64,000 nt of DNA. Origin: DASQFI01 sp963780895. Its GTDB lineage: Bacteria; Acidobacteriota; Vicinamibacteria; Vicinamibacterales; SCN-69-37. The stretch covers positions 186,001 through 250,000 of the forward strand of contig CAWAEG010000005.1 of the NCBI GenBank assembly GCA_963780895.1. Direction: 5' to 3'. Shown here piece by piece: positions 1 through 8,775 of the stretch (position 1 is the first letter of the stretch; each line of letters opens with the position of its first letter). The position numbers and the translations under genes were made by a program. Under the pieces are notes generated by a model. It was not told where the DNA came from. It was given only the letters and a program-made list of their open reading frames with translations, and did not search any database.

Positions 1-1
1 C

Positions 2-622
2 AAACACGGATGGAACGCGGTCTGGGGCGCGATGGTCGCGCGCGCCACCGTCATCCAGGACCGCATCGTCGGCATCGGCGACGAGCAGACGCAGGCCCAC
101 GTCAAGCTCGCGAGCGGTGAGCGACAGTACTTCGCCGACTACCACACCGTATTCGCGACGATCGACCTCGACGAGCTGTGGGGCGAGGACACGCTGCCCT
201 ACACGGGCCGCATGATGATTCCCTTGCTGATTCCGGGCCTGGCGAACGCGTTTCCGGAGGGCGCCGAATCGCTGCACTACTCGTCATGCGAGTTTCAGAC
301 ACGCGTGACCGAAATGAAGGTCATCACCCGGCACGAGAGTCCGGACACGCTCATCCTGATCGAGGTCCCGGTGTTGCCGGGCGCGGCGAAGCACTTCCCG
401 CGCAATACCGTGGAGTACGCGCTCGAGCACAACCTGTTGGCCGAGAAGGCCTATCCGCAGCAGTCGGAGCAGGCGTTCGCGACGTACTATTCGTACGTCG
501 AGCGCGGGAAGAAAATCCCGAACCTGCGCTACGTCGGACGCCACTCGGAGTTCAAGTACTGGGGCATGCCCGAAACCGTGCATTCGGCGTACCAGAAATC
601 GCTGGAGTTCCCGCCGGTCTGA
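2..622 (+). CDS. UDP-galactopyranose mutase-like FAD enzyme, C-terminal part (5' truncated)
   Basis: The reading frame is open through the left edge of the window, so the N-terminus with the FAD-binding Rossmann motif is missing; the first internal ATG at 32 is not the real start. The visible part has the C-terminal architecture of Glf-type mutases: a conserved segment near the edge (H-G-W-N-A-V-W), a central beta region (residues L-H-Y-S-S-C), a Y-P-Q-Q helix start and a terminal Y-V-G-R-H-S-E-F-K-Y-W motif resembling the family's V-G-R-L-G-x-Y-x-Y-Y signature, which contacts FAD and substrate. Such enzymes convert UDP-galactopyranose to the furanose form for surface polysaccharide. It overlaps the next gene by one base (TGATG), which suggests co-translation. 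The exact substrate is inference. Confidence 0.6.
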   Translation, partial: KHGWNAVWGAMVARATVIQDRIVGIGDEQTQAHVKLASGERQYFADYHTVFATIDLDELWGEDTLPYTGRMMIPLLIPGLANAFPEGAESLHYSSCEFQTRVTEMKVITRHESPDTLILIEVPVLPGAAKHFPRNTVEYALEHNLLAEKAYPQQSEQAFATYYSYVERGKKIPNLRYVGRHSEFKYWGMPETVHSAYQKSLEFPPV

Positions 623-1440
623 TGCCACCGTTTTCCCGATCGGTCGGTCCGTCCGAGGCCCCGCTGCGTCCCCGCGTCTTCGCCTCGACCACGTCCCACA
701 AGCGCGAGCCGCTCCTCCCAACCCTCGCCGTGTTCGCGAAGCTCGGCATGAAGGATCTCGACGTGAACCTGCATCCGTTCATCGAGGACGGCATGACGGC
801 TGGACAGGCGGTCGAGGGCCTCGCCGCCCATGGACACCGCGTGTGGGCGGTCTCAGGCGGCTGGTGCGACTTCTTCCAGGGCCCGCCCGACATCGAGAAG
901 ACCTTCGAGTCAGTGACCAGGCAGCTGGAAGTGGCGGACCGGCTCGGTGCACCGCAGCTGCGCCTTTTCTTTGGCCGGCGAACGTTCTTCGAGTACACGC
1001 GCGCCGCGCACGACATGGTGTGCCGCAACCTCACGCGACTCTCGACCGCGTACCCGGACACCCGGTTCGTCTTCGAGAACCACGACGGCGCGTCGCTCCA
1101 TCCCGAAGTGTGCCGCGAGATTCTCGAGCACGTCGGTCGGCCGAACATCTGGATGATGTTCGATCCGATCAATTTCGCGAAGGTCCACGTCGAGCCTATA
1201 GGCGCGCTCAAGGTCCTCCAGCCCTTCGTCGCGCACGTGCACCTGAAAGGACTGGATCGGGGTCAGTTTTGCGAGTTCGGGAGCGGCGAGGTCGACCTGA
1301 CGCCCGTCGTGCAGTCACTCGTCAACGACGGCTACCCGGGATCGTTCAGCGTCGAGTACGAGGGGCCGGACGATGCGACGGTTCGGTTGTTCGAAGGCTA
1401 CACGCGGGCGAAATCGCTGTTGTCCAGACTGATGTCCTGA
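622..1440 (+). CDS. Sugar phosphate isomerase/epimerase family TIM-barrel protein
   Basis: 272 residues from the ATG that overlaps the upstream stop (TGATG). The protein shows the xylose-isomerase-like TIM-barrel pattern of the sugar phosphate isomerase/epimerase family (AP endonuclease 2 superfamily): D-L-D-V-N near the start, W-A-V-S-G-G-W in an early strand, F-V-F-E-N-H-D-G, M-M-F-D-P-I-N-F, H-V-H-L-K-G and a terminal F-S-V-E-Y-E-G. The E, D, H and E residues at strand ends are the usual metal ligands. Coupling to the upstream mutase-like gene suggests a role in sugar modification in the same pathway, but the substrate cannot be read from sequence. An in-frame extension upstream of 622 is open only because it overlaps the mutase gene. 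Confidence 0.75.
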   Translation: MPPFSRSVGPSEAPLRPRVFASTTSHKREPLLPTLAVFAKLGMKDLDVNLHPFIEDGMTAGQAVEGLAAHGHRVWAVSGGWCDFFQGPPDIEKTFESVTRQLEVADRLGAPQLRLFFGRRTFFEYTRAAHDMVCRNLTRLSTAYPDTRFVFENHDGASLHPEVCREILEHVGRPNIWMMFDPINFAKVHVEPIGALKVLQPFVAHVHLKGLDRGQFCEFGSGEVDLTPVVQSLVNDGYPGSFSVEYEGPDDATVRLFEGYTRAKSLLSRLMS

Positions 1441-1459
1441 AGAGGAAGATCAAGAGCTG

Positions 1460-1609
1460 GAGTGAAAAGCGCTTGTCGGTACGACGGGTACGACAGGCCC
1501 AAGGAACGAACTGACGCTGGTCTTCTTTTTCAAAGGAAGCTGACATGAATCAGGTTCCTTGGACCCGCCGTACCCGTCGTACCGACAAGCGCTCTTCCTG
1601 ACAAGCGCT
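1460..1609. repeat. Palindromic intergenic repeat, family P1, copy 1
   Basis: A perfect 25-bp inverted repeat lies at 1468-1492 and 1569-1593 (core GTCGGTACGACGGGTACG). A nested 9-bp inverted repeat lies at 1499-1507 and 1554-1562. The loop contains TCTTCTTTTTCAAAGGAAG at about 1520-1538. A related element with the same arm core and the same TCTTCTT...CAAAGGAAG centre occurs at 30885-31130. This copy fills the gap between two convergent genes and ends two bases before the radical SAM stop codon. It could act as a bidirectional terminator, a REP/MITE-like mobile repeat, or both. Confidence 0.85.
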
Positions 1610-1611
1610 CT

Positions 1612-2700
1612 TCAGGTCCGCACTGGCACCGGAGTCTTCTGCGCCACTGATGTCGTCGCCTTGAACAGGTTCCCGAGAATCGTCGGATACGCCTCACACG
1701 GCGTCCAGCAGTGCGAACATCGCTCGCCGACGACCTCCTCGCGCAGCTCGCGGCGGCGGTGGCCATCCCACATCGCCTGGAGATCGAATCCGGCCTCGCG
1801 GAGGTTGCCGATCTTCTCGTCCCAGATGGAGCACGGGTAGAGGTTCCAGTAGGCGTCGACGAAGCACGACGATGACAACGCCGTGCACGGCAGCGGCGAC
1901 TTCCCGGTTTCGTAGTACTTCGCGATGAGCGCCTGGTAGCGATCCTCGAGGAACTTGACCGGGTGCAGGCTCGTGCCGTTTTCGCGGCGATGGCGCTCGA
2001 CGGCGGCGAGGATCTCCGTGTGATGGCTCGACAGGCCGCGGCCGAGGTTCGCGAAGTAATGGCCCGACTCGTGCCCGATGTTCAGGTGGAGCTCGGTGCG
2101 TTTGAAGTCGGGCACGACCTGGCGGATCGCCGCGATGGTCGCGTCGACGTGCGCGGCGTTCTTCTCCATCAGCGTCATGCCGACGACCACCTGGAAGTTC
2201 GACCGCGTCATGCCGCGGAGCCGGCGGAACGTCTCGATGCCGCGGTCCCAGCTGCCCGGCAGCCCGCGCAGCTCCTCGTGCATCGCCTTCGGGCCGTCGA
2301 TGCTGATGGTCGTCATCAGGCGGCCGACGCCGCGCTTGAGCACGTTCTCGACGAGCGCGACGGTCTTGTCGCCGAACCAGCCGGTGGTCGGAAAATTCAG
2401 CAGGAACAGCGACGTGCAGCTCGTCTGGATCGCGGCGACGAGCTCGTCGAGATCGCGCCGCATGAAGAGCTCGCCGCCCGTCATGTGGACCCAGCGGAAT
2501 TGCGGCCAGCGGGTGAAGAACTGGGCCACCTCCGACGGCGTCATCTCGTTCACGCTCTTCTTTTCCCAGATGCTGCACATCTGGCACCGGAAGTTGCAGT
2601 GATACGTCGCGACAAAGGTGACTTTGTACGGCAGCGACGGAGACCGGAGATTCGCGCCGAGAATCGCCGTGCCGAGGCCGATTTGGCTTCCGCTGATCAT
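1612..2700 (-). CDS. Radical SAM/SPASM domain protein
   Basis: 362 residues. The radical SAM cluster motif C-x3-C-x2-C is at residues 35, 39 and 42 (C-N-F-R-C-Q-M-C), which binds the [4Fe-4S] cluster that cleaves S-adenosylmethionine. It is followed by the H-M-T-G-G-E-L segment that contacts SAM. The C-terminal third holds several further cysteines (P-C-T-A-L, Y-P-C-S-I-W, and C-S-H-C-W-T-P-C-E-A near the end), a SPASM-type auxiliary cluster domain. SPASM proteins modify peptides or carbohydrates. The setting next to glycosyltransferases favours sugar or lipid modification, but no precursor peptide gene is visible nearby. It is transcribed away from the GT2 gene at 2926. The final ATG choice is supported by the position of the motif near the N-terminus. 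Confidence 0.85.
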   Translation of the reverse strand: MISGSQIGLGTAILGANLRSPSLPYKVTFVATYHCNFRCQMCSIWEKKSVNEMTPSEVAQFFTRWPQFRWVHMTGGELFMRRDLDELVAAIQTSCTSLFLLNFPTTGWFGDKTVALVENVLKRGVGRLMTTISIDGPKAMHEELRGLPGSWDRGIETFRRLRGMTRSNFQVVVGMTLMEKNAAHVDATIAAIRQVVPDFKRTELHLNIGHESGHYFANLGRGLSSHHTEILAAVERHRRENGTSLHPVKFLEDRYQALIAKYYETGKSPLPCTALSSSCFVDAYWNLYPCSIWDEKIGNLREAGFDLQAMWDGHRRRELREEVVGERCSHCWTPCEAYPTILGNLFKATTSVAQKTPVPVRT

Positions 2701-2896
2701 GCTGAGCGATCGTGTCGGCGGCGCGCCGGTCCGTCGATACCCGTGCCAGAACCGGACCGCCGATCCGTTAAAGCGTACCAGACGGTCCCGATCCGGTCAA
2801 TGCGAACGGGCCATAAACCGTTGATCGTAGAGGACTAATTCGCCTATCCTGACTTCGGCTTCCGGCCAGCGTCCGGAACACGCTTTGATCCTGTCG

Positions 2897-2937
2897 CCTT
2901 TGCCCTCCCCTGTGCCCTCTGCCCTTTGCCCTCTGCG
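2897..2937. repeat. Short degenerate TGCCCTCT microrepeat upstream of a GT2 gene
   Basis: Four to five imperfect copies of TGCCCTCT/TGCCCTTT run up to the probable start of the GT2 gene. The rest of the 225-base divergent gap (2701-2925) shows no convincing gene. The repeat obscures any Shine-Dalgarno sequence, so the GT2 start is uncertain. Confidence 0.5.
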
Positions 2938-3609
2938 CTGAAAACTGTCACTGTCGTCATCCCCACGCGGGACGAGGAAGGCCTGATCGGGGAGATCGTG
3001 GACGCGGTCAGGCCCCACGCGGACCACGTGCTCGTCGTCGACGGCCACTCGCGCGACCGCACGCGCGAGATTGCCGCGGCGCACGGCGCGAACGTCATTC
3101 TCGACAACCGGAAGGGCAAGGGCGAGGCGCTCCGCCTCTCGATCAAGGAAGCGACCGGGGACATCGTCGTCTTCATCGACGCGGACGGATCGCACGACGC
3201 GCGCGACATTCCGGCGCTGGTCGATCCGATCAAGGCGGGCAACGCGGACATGGTGATCGCCTCGCGCGGCCGCGGCGGCAGCGACGAGCTGCACGGGACC
3301 CTCGAGCAGTTCACCCGGTACGTCGGCTCGCAGCTCATCATGCTGGCGATCAACTACCGCTGGAACGTGCGGCTCACCGACAGCCAGAACGGGTTCCGCG
3401 CGATCCGGCGTGACGTCGGCCAGCAGCTCGGACTCACGTCGAACCTCACGACGATCGAACAGGAAATGCTGATGAAGGCGCTCAAGAAGGGGTTTCGCGT
3501 GTCGGAGATCGCGAGCCACGAGTACGAGCGCAAGTGGGGCACGTCGAAGGTCGTCGTCTGGCGTCTCTGGTTCGCGTATGTCTGGTCGTTCATGAGGAAT
3601 ATCTTCTGA
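2926..3609 (+). CDS. GT2 family glycosyltransferase (dolichol-phosphate mannosyltransferase-like)
   Basis: 227 residues from a TTG codon; there is no ATG or GTG upstream in frame before the stop at 2836, so the start is uncertain. The GT2 nucleotide-sugar fold is clear: V-V-I-P-T-R-D-E-E at the first strand, V-L-V-V-D-G-H-S-R-D, and F-I-D-A-D-G-S as the metal/UDP or GDP-binding D-x-D. No C-terminal membrane segments are present, so it is a soluble or peripheral enzyme of the type that makes polyprenyl-phosphate sugars. The next gene is a membrane GT39-type enzyme that would use such a donor, and the two overlap, so they are probably co-translated. Confidence 0.85.
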   Translation: MPSALKTVTVVIPTRDEEGLIGEIVDAVRPHADHVLVVDGHSRDRTREIAAAHGANVILDNRKGKGEALRLSIKEATGDIVVFIDADGSHDARDIPALVDPIKAGNADMVIASRGRGGSDELHGTLEQFTRYVGSQLIMLAINYRWNVRLTDSQNGFRAIRRDVGQQLGLTSNLTTIEQEMLMKALKKGFRVSEIASHEYERKWGTSKVVVWRLWFAYVWSFMRNIF

Positions 3610-5315
3610 CCCGATTTCGCGCGCTCACCGCGCTTGCCGTCATCACCGCGATCGGCGGCCTGTTCAGGTTCTACAACCTCGGCTGGGGCGCGCCGTACTA
3701 TCACTTCCACATCGACGAGCACTTCGTCTTTCAGGGCGCCGACCTGCTGCGCGAGAGCATGCAGAAGGCCGCCGAGTCCCCGAAGTACTTCATGTACGGC
3801 CCGCTGCCGGGCTACGTGCTCAATCTTCTGCGGTGGATCTACGAGACGTTCGCGCACACGCTCGATCTCAACGTCCCGCGCGATCAGGTCACGTACATGG
3901 TGCTCGGACGCGGCATCTCGGCCGCGTTCGGGACGGCGACGATTCCGCTCGTCTACGCGGTCGGCGCGCGTCTGGCCGGGCGCCTCGCGGGGCTCGTCGC
4001 CGCCACGCTCCTCGCGTGCGCCGTCATCCACCTGCGCGAATCGCATTTCTTCAGCGTGGACGTCAGCATGACGTTCTTCACGGTGGCCGCCTGGCTCTTC
4101 GCGCTCCGGCTGGCCGAGCGCGGCCTGATGCGTGACGCCGTCGCGGCGGGCCTCGCCTTCGGCGGGGCCATTCTCTGCAAGTACTCGGGCGGGTTCATCG
4201 TGGTGGTCATCGCGGCGGCGTACGTGCTCGCGCGGCGGCGGCCCGCGCGCGGTCAGCCAGCCTTTGCGTGGATCACATGGGCCGCCTGGGGTCTCGTGCC
4301 CTTCGCCGCCGGCGTGGCGGTGTTCCTGGCGCTCGACCCGATGATGTGGATGTACTTCGACAAGTTCAAAGACGATCTGCGCACGATCGTCGTCGAGCCG
4401 CTGACCGGGGCGAGCCGGCCGATCTGGACGGGGCAGTTCGCCGATCTCAGGTCCCCCACGCTCTACTGGGTCACGAACATCCTCTGGTTCAGCCTGGGCC
4501 CGGCATTCGAGTTCGCCGGGCTTGCCGGCGTCATCTGGCTCCTGTCTCGGCGCACGAAGCTGACGTTTCTCGCGGCGCTATTCCCGATAGCCTACTTTCT
4601 CCTCGCCGGGCGCACGATTGCGCCCTTCATCCGGTACGCGGTGCCGCTCGCGCCCGCGCTGGCGGTCGCGGCCGCCGTGCTCTGCGTCGATCTCATCAAT
4701 CGTCCGCGTCTCCGTCGCGCCGGCCTGGCCCTGACGACGGTGGTCGTCGCCACCACGGCGCTGTATGCGGCGGCGTACCTGAACGTGTTCCGGCAGAAAG
4801 ACAGCCGTCTGGCGGCGTCCGAATATCTGCGTGTGAGAGTGCCCGCGGGCGCGAACGTCCTCATCGAGCCCTCCCACAACACGCCGCCGATCGGGTCCTA
4901 TTTCACGGCACCGAGCTTCTACAAGGACCACGTGTTGTGGAGAGGCGGGCAGCGGGACGACTACTTCCACCTGGTTGGGCTGGACCCGTACGAGTTCCTC
5001 TACCGGCCGCGGCCCGACAGCGAGAAGCGGCAGCACATCGCGGAACGGCTCGCCGCGGTGGACTGGATCGTCATCGACGACACGTACATCGAGTTCTACG
5101 AGCACCTTCCCGAAGCCCAACATGGCGTCGTCAAGCAGTACTACCAGGACCTGCTCGGGGGCAGGCTCGGATTCAACCTGCAGCGGACGTTCAAGGTCTA
5201 TCCGTCGCTCTTTGGACTCGACATCGTCGACGACCGCGCGGAGCTGACGTTCCGGCTGTTCGATCATCCGCGCATCTACATCTTCCGACGTGCCGCGCCT
5301 CCGCGTCAGCCCTAG
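3534..5315 (+). CDS. GT39/ArnT-like membrane glycosyltransferase
   Basis: 593 residues from GTG 3534, which overlaps the GT2 gene by 76 bases. The conserved part begins near 3609 (R-F-R-A-L-T-A-L-A), so the true start may be later, for example a CTG at 3606 that overlaps the GT2 stop. About ten hydrophobic segments follow. The first large loop has H-F-H-I-D-E-H-F, the acidic pair typical of the PMT/ArnT superfamily active site, and the loop R-E-S-H-F-F-S-V-D-V is also typical. The C-terminal about 150 residues form a soluble periplasmic domain. It probably transfers a sugar from a polyprenyl-phosphate donor made by the upstream GT2. The acceptor is unknown. Confidence 0.75.
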   Translation: MGHVEGRRLASLVRVCLVVHEEYLLTRFRALTALAVITAIGGLFRFYNLGWGAPYYHFHIDEHFVFQGADLLRESMQKAAESPKYFMYGPLPGYVLNLLRWIYETFAHTLDLNVPRDQVTYMVLGRGISAAFGTATIPLVYAVGARLAGRLAGLVAATLLACAVIHLRESHFFSVDVSMTFFTVAAWLFALRLAERGLMRDAVAAGLAFGGAILCKYSGGFIVVVIAAAYVLARRRPARGQPAFAWITWAAWGLVPFAAGVAVFLALDPMMWMYFDKFKDDLRTIVVEPLTGASRPIWTGQFADLRSPTLYWVTNILWFSLGPAFEFAGLAGVIWLLSRRTKLTFLAALFPIAYFLLAGRTIAPFIRYAVPLAPALAVAAAVLCVDLINRPRLRRAGLALTTVVVATTALYAAAYLNVFRQKDSRLAASEYLRVRVPAGANVLIEPSHNTPPIGSYFTAPSFYKDHVLWRGGQRDDYFHLVGLDPYEFLYRPRPDSEKRQHIAERLAAVDWIVIDDTYIEFYEHLPEAQHGVVKQYYQDLLGGRLGFNLQRTFKVYPSLFGLDIVDDRAELTFRLFDHPRIYIFRRAAPPRQP

Positions 5316-7623
5316 CGCAAGCATGGCCGGCGTGCTGCTCGTCGCGACCGGCGCGGCGGCGACGGCCAGCATTCTCGCCGGCCCGGCCGGGCTCACCGGG
5401 TCGGTGTTCGTCGCGGCCGGACCTCGGGGATCGGCGGTCCACGCCGAGCTCGATCGGGGCCCGTCGCCGGAATCCGTCGAACGTCTTGGCGCGTTCACGG
5501 GTGGAAACGCGCCGCGAATCACCTGGGACGGGTTCCTGTACTGCGAGACGAGCCGTGAATACGAGGTCGGGCTGTTCACGAACGGTCCGGCACGCGTCTT
5601 CCTGGACGGGCGAGTGGTGCTGGAGAGTCCACAAGGGATCGACCTCAGCCCGGAGAAGATCCCGATCGAACGCGGTCAGCATCTGTTCTCGCTCGAATAC
5701 GAACAGCGCAGCCGCCGGCCCGCGCTGGGCCTCAGGTGGGACGTCGACAGCCCGTACACGCTGCACGACATCCCCGCCGCCGCCTACTCCCCCGTGTCGC
5801 TGCCCGAATGGCGCTGGCGACTGCGCGGGTACGCGGCAACGCTCGTGGGGATCGCCGCGTCGCTCTGGAGTGCGCTGTTCGTGTGGCTTGGATGGCGCGC
5901 CGTTCGGCGTGTCCTGCCGGATCGCGGCGCGTTGCCCGAATCGGCCCCGGTGACGCTCGTGCTCACGATCTTCGCCGTGCTGTTTGGCATCGGCATCGGA
6001 TGGGGCTGGCCGGCCACCTGGGCGCCCGACGAGCTCGACCCGCCGGCGATCCTGAACGCGATTGGCCATCGATTTTCGAACGGCTGGTTCGACAAGTACC
6101 CGCCACTCCACTACTACCTGCTCGGCGTTGTCTATTCGCCGGTGCTCATGGCCGGGGAGCTCGGCTGGCTGCACGTCGACTCCGAGCCCGTCCGCGGACT
6201 CCTCTACCTGCAGGGACGGGTCCTGACGCTCGCCATGGCCATCGGGACGCTCGCAGGAGTCGCCCTGCTCGCGACGCGAACGCTCGGATCCCGACATGCC
6301 TGGCCCGCGGCGTTGTGCGCCGGTGCGTTCCTGCCGTTCGTGTTCTACGCCAAGACGATGAACGTGGACGTGCCCTACGTGTTCTGGTTCGTCATGTCGT
6401 GCCTGTTCCTCGTCGAAGCGCTGCGCGACGGCCGCGCGCGCGACTGTATCGGGTTCGGGATCGCGGCCGCGGCCGCAGTCGGCACGAAGGATCAAGCGTA
6501 CGCGCTCTATGTCCTGCCGGCGCTGTACCTGGCGTGGCGGCTCGGCCGATCGCGGCAGGGCGTTGCGGCGCTCGCCGCCGGCAGCGTGGCCGGCCTCGTC
6601 ACGCTGATTTTGATCTTCAACCTGCCGTTCAACTACGAAGGCTTCCGCGCGCACGTGGATCTCGTCCTCGGTCCCGCCAGCGAGGGCTATCGGATGTTCC
6701 CGCCGACTGCGGCGGGCCAGTGGGTCCTCGCAAAGGTGACTGCGGGACAGTTGCTCTGGACGCTCGGCGTGCCAGGAACGATTCTGCTGATCGCCGGCGT
6801 GTTTCGTTTTCCAGATCCTCATCGCGTGTTCCGGCGCCCTCCCGCTCGCCGCTTGCCGCAAGGCAGCGTGATTGGGCTGCGGCGCGAACGCCCGGCCGGC
6901 GAGCCGGCCGTTCCGGTCTGGGTGTTTCTCGTCGCGGTGTCGTACTACGTCACGCTCGTCGCGGTGATCGGGTACGTCTACGACCGGTTCCTGCTGCCCG
7001 TGACGACGGTGCTGGCGCTCGGCGCGGCCATCGGACTGAGGGAGCTGTTGGACGGCGGGAAGACCTCGGGTTTCGTTTCGCTGGGTCTGAGACGACACGA
7101 AACCCGAGGTCTCGTCGCCGCAGTGCTCATCGCCTGGCTGCTTTGGCGTGTCGCGTCGGTGGACGCGCTCCTCGTGCGTGACAGCCGATACGCCGCCGAA
7201 GCGTGGCTGCGCGCGAACGTGACGCGGCATGCGTGGGTCGTCACGGTGGATGAGTTCGGGTACCTGCCCCGGCTGGACCGGTTCCGTCACAAACAAATCC
7301 AGGCGACCATCGAAGACACGCTCGCGAACAACCCGGAGTTCATCGTGGTCAACACCGAATTCCTGGCGCGGTCACCCGCCGGGTCGCCGGAGCGACAGTG
7401 GCTGGACTGGCTCCAGGGCGGCGCGGGACCGTACGCGGTCGCGTCGCGGCACAAGTCGCCGCTCGGGTGGTCTGCGTTCGCGTGGCAGACACGATTCACG
7501 GACCGGCGCGAGGACGACTTCACGAACATCGACAAGGCCAACCCGGAAATCCTGATCTTCAGGCGCCGCCCCGAAAAGGCCGGCCGATCCACGCCCGGGG
7601 ACGCCGCGTTCGGCTTGGAGTAA
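5290..7623 (+). CDS. Membrane glycosyltransferase (GT39-like) with N-terminal PA14-like domain
   Basis: 777 residues from GTG 5290, overlapping the previous gene by 26 bases; an alternative ATG is at 5323. Residues about 50-165 resemble a PA14 carbohydrate-binding beta domain (Y-E-V-G-L-F-T-N-G-P-A-R-V-F-L-D-G-R, then R-G-Q-H-L-F-S-L-E-Y). From about residue 185 a multi-span GT39/ArnT-type membrane domain follows, with W-A-P-D-E-L-D-P and K-Y-P-P-L-H-Y-Y in the first extracytoplasmic loop. The acidic residues there match the catalytic loop of the superfamily. The C-terminus is soluble. A palindromic repeat (7061-7112) is embedded in frame at residues 591-608 between two membrane segments. The gene works with 2926 and 3534 in one likely operon. 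Confidence 0.75.
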   Translation: MPRLRVSPSASMAGVLLVATGAAATASILAGPAGLTGSVFVAAGPRGSAVHAELDRGPSPESVERLGAFTGGNAPRITWDGFLYCETSREYEVGLFTNGPARVFLDGRVVLESPQGIDLSPEKIPIERGQHLFSLEYEQRSRRPALGLRWDVDSPYTLHDIPAAAYSPVSLPEWRWRLRGYAATLVGIAASLWSALFVWLGWRAVRRVLPDRGALPESAPVTLVLTIFAVLFGIGIGWGWPATWAPDELDPPAILNAIGHRFSNGWFDKYPPLHYYLLGVVYSPVLMAGELGWLHVDSEPVRGLLYLQGRVLTLAMAIGTLAGVALLATRTLGSRHAWPAALCAGAFLPFVFYAKTMNVDVPYVFWFVMSCLFLVEALRDGRARDCIGFGIAAAAAVGTKDQAYALYVLPALYLAWRLGRSRQGVAALAAGSVAGLVTLILIFNLPFNYEGFRAHVDLVLGPASEGYRMFPPTAAGQWVLAKVTAGQLLWTLGVPGTILLIAGVFRFPDPHRVFRRPPARRLPQGSVIGLRRERPAGEPAVPVWVFLVAVSYYVTLVAVIGYVYDRFLLPVTTVLALGAAIGLRELLDGGKTSGFVSLGLRRHETRGLVAAVLIAWLLWRVASVDALLVRDSRYAAEAWLRANVTRHAWVVTVDEFGYLPRLDRFRHKQIQATIEDTLANNPEFIVVNTEFLARSPAGSPERQWLDWLQGGAGPYAVASRHKSPLGWSAFAWQTRFTDRREDDFTNIDKANPEILIFRRRPEKAGRSTPGDAAFGLE
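7061..7112. repeat. Palindromic repeat family P2, copy 1, inside a coding region
   Basis: A perfect 16-bp inverted repeat (AGACCTCGGGTTTCGT at 7061-7076, its complement at 7097-7112) with a 20-base loop. The same arm occurs with 17-bp perfect arms at 56024-56073, in an intergenic gap. Here the element is a multiple of neither arm nor codon by itself, but the reading frame stays open across it and adds about 18 residues (K-T-S-G-F-V-S-L-G-L-R-R-H-E-T-R-G-L) to a loop of a membrane glycosyltransferase. Confidence 0.85.
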
Positions 7624-7680
7624 ACTATCGGGTCGGGCCTGGCGCCAAAGGGTCCGCCGACCGACGACCGAAGACCCACT

Positions 7681-8724
7681 GTGAAGATCACAACCGGCGT
7701 TCGACTCGTGACGACGTACGCGTGCCTGGGCGTGGCCGGATGGCTTGGCGCGGCCGGCTGCGCGAAAAACCCCGCTCAGCCGACGACGCCGCCGCCCGCC
7801 GGCTTCGGACCACCGGAAATCTCCTGTCCCTCGAACCTCACGCTGGCGGTGACCGGAAGCGTCAAGCCGGTGCCGTACCCGACGCCGGTCCTGACCGGCG
7901 GGATGCCGCCTGTCCTGGTTTCGTGCTCCCCGCAGTCTGGCGGGTCCTTTCCCCTGGGCAACACGACGGTCAACTGCACGGCGACGGACGCCGCGCGCCA
8001 GCAGGCCACGTGCTCGTTCCAGGTCACGCTGCGATCGATTCTTTCGCGCGCGTCCACGTTCGTCGCGTTCGGCGACAGCGTGACCGAAGGCGAAAACGGT
8101 CTCGCGGGTCCAGGCTTTCACGTGCAGTTCCTGGATCTCGCCCACGCGTACCCGACGATCCTGCAGTCGCTCCTGCGCGGCGATTTTCCGACCCAGGACA
8201 TCCGCGTGATCAACGAGGGCCTCGGCGGCGAGCGCGCCAGTGGGGGCGCATCGCGGCTTCCGACGGTGCTGAACCGTCACCGGCCGGATTCGCTGCTTGT
8301 GCTCGAGGGGTACAACGATTTGATCTTCGACGGCGCGGCGGCGGCCGGCCCGATTGCCGACGCGATCCGCCAGGACATCCGGATCGCGCGTGATCACGGC
8401 GTCCAGTTCATCTTCGTCAGCACGATCACGCCGCCAGGACCGGGGCGCCGCATGCTCTCGCGGGCGGCCATCGAACAGACGAACCAGCGGATCGCACAGG
8501 TCGTCGCCGACGAGCGGGCCGTGCTCGTCGATCCGTACGAATCGTTTGTTGGCCAGGAAGCGCGGCTGGTGTCCGATGGGCTGCACCTCAGCCCCGATGG
8601 CAATCAGGTGCTGGCCGAGAAGTTCTTCTCCGTGATTCGAGCCACCGTCGCCAGTGAGCCCATCCCGGCGTCGACGGGTCAGCCGTCCCGTTCTGCGCTG
8701 ATCAGGCGTTTTCCATTTGTCTGA
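7681..8724 (+). CDS. Lipoprotein with HYR-like domain and SGNH/GDSL hydrolase domain
   Basis: 347 residues. The N-terminus is a lipoprotein signal with the lipobox L-G-A-A-G-C (Cys at about residue 27), so the protein is lipid-anchored outside the cytoplasm. Residues about 45-120 look like a hyalin-repeat (HYR) Ig-like domain, with the characteristic pair of cysteines and G-N-T-T-V-N-C-T-A-T-D. From about residue 122 comes an SGNH hydrolase: block I F-G-D-S-V-T-E-G with the Ser nucleophile, block III G-Y-N-D with Asn, and block V D-G-L-H-L-S with Asp and His. It probably removes acyl groups from surface glycans or lipids, matching the glycosyltransferase neighbourhood. The next gene is convergent. 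Confidence 0.85.
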   Translation: MKITTGVRLVTTYACLGVAGWLGAAGCAKNPAQPTTPPPAGFGPPEISCPSNLTLAVTGSVKPVPYPTPVLTGGMPPVLVSCSPQSGGSFPLGNTTVNCTATDAARQQATCSFQVTLRSILSRASTFVAFGDSVTEGENGLAGPGFHVQFLDLAHAYPTILQSLLRGDFPTQDIRVINEGLGGERASGGASRLPTVLNRHRPDSLLVLEGYNDLIFDGAAAAGPIADAIRQDIRIARDHGVQFIFVSTITPPGPGRRMLSRAAIEQTNQRIAQVVADERAVLVDPYESFVGQEARLVSDGLHLSPDGNQVLAEKFFSVIRATVASEPIPASTGQPSRSALIRRFPFV

Positions 8725-8775
8725 GCAGGTGGAAACTTCTAGCGGTTTCCGTTAGCTCATGGAGACGTCAGAGAA

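Noticed and set aside
1963..2838. A 291-codon plus-strand frame over the radical SAM gene
   Set aside because: Antisense to a gene with full radical SAM and SPASM motifs.
5191..7296. A 701-codon open frame on the minus strand
   Set aside because: It is antisense to two glycosyltransferase genes; its predicted protein is rich in Arg/Gly/His with no domain, as expected from the mirror frame of GC-rich coding DNA.
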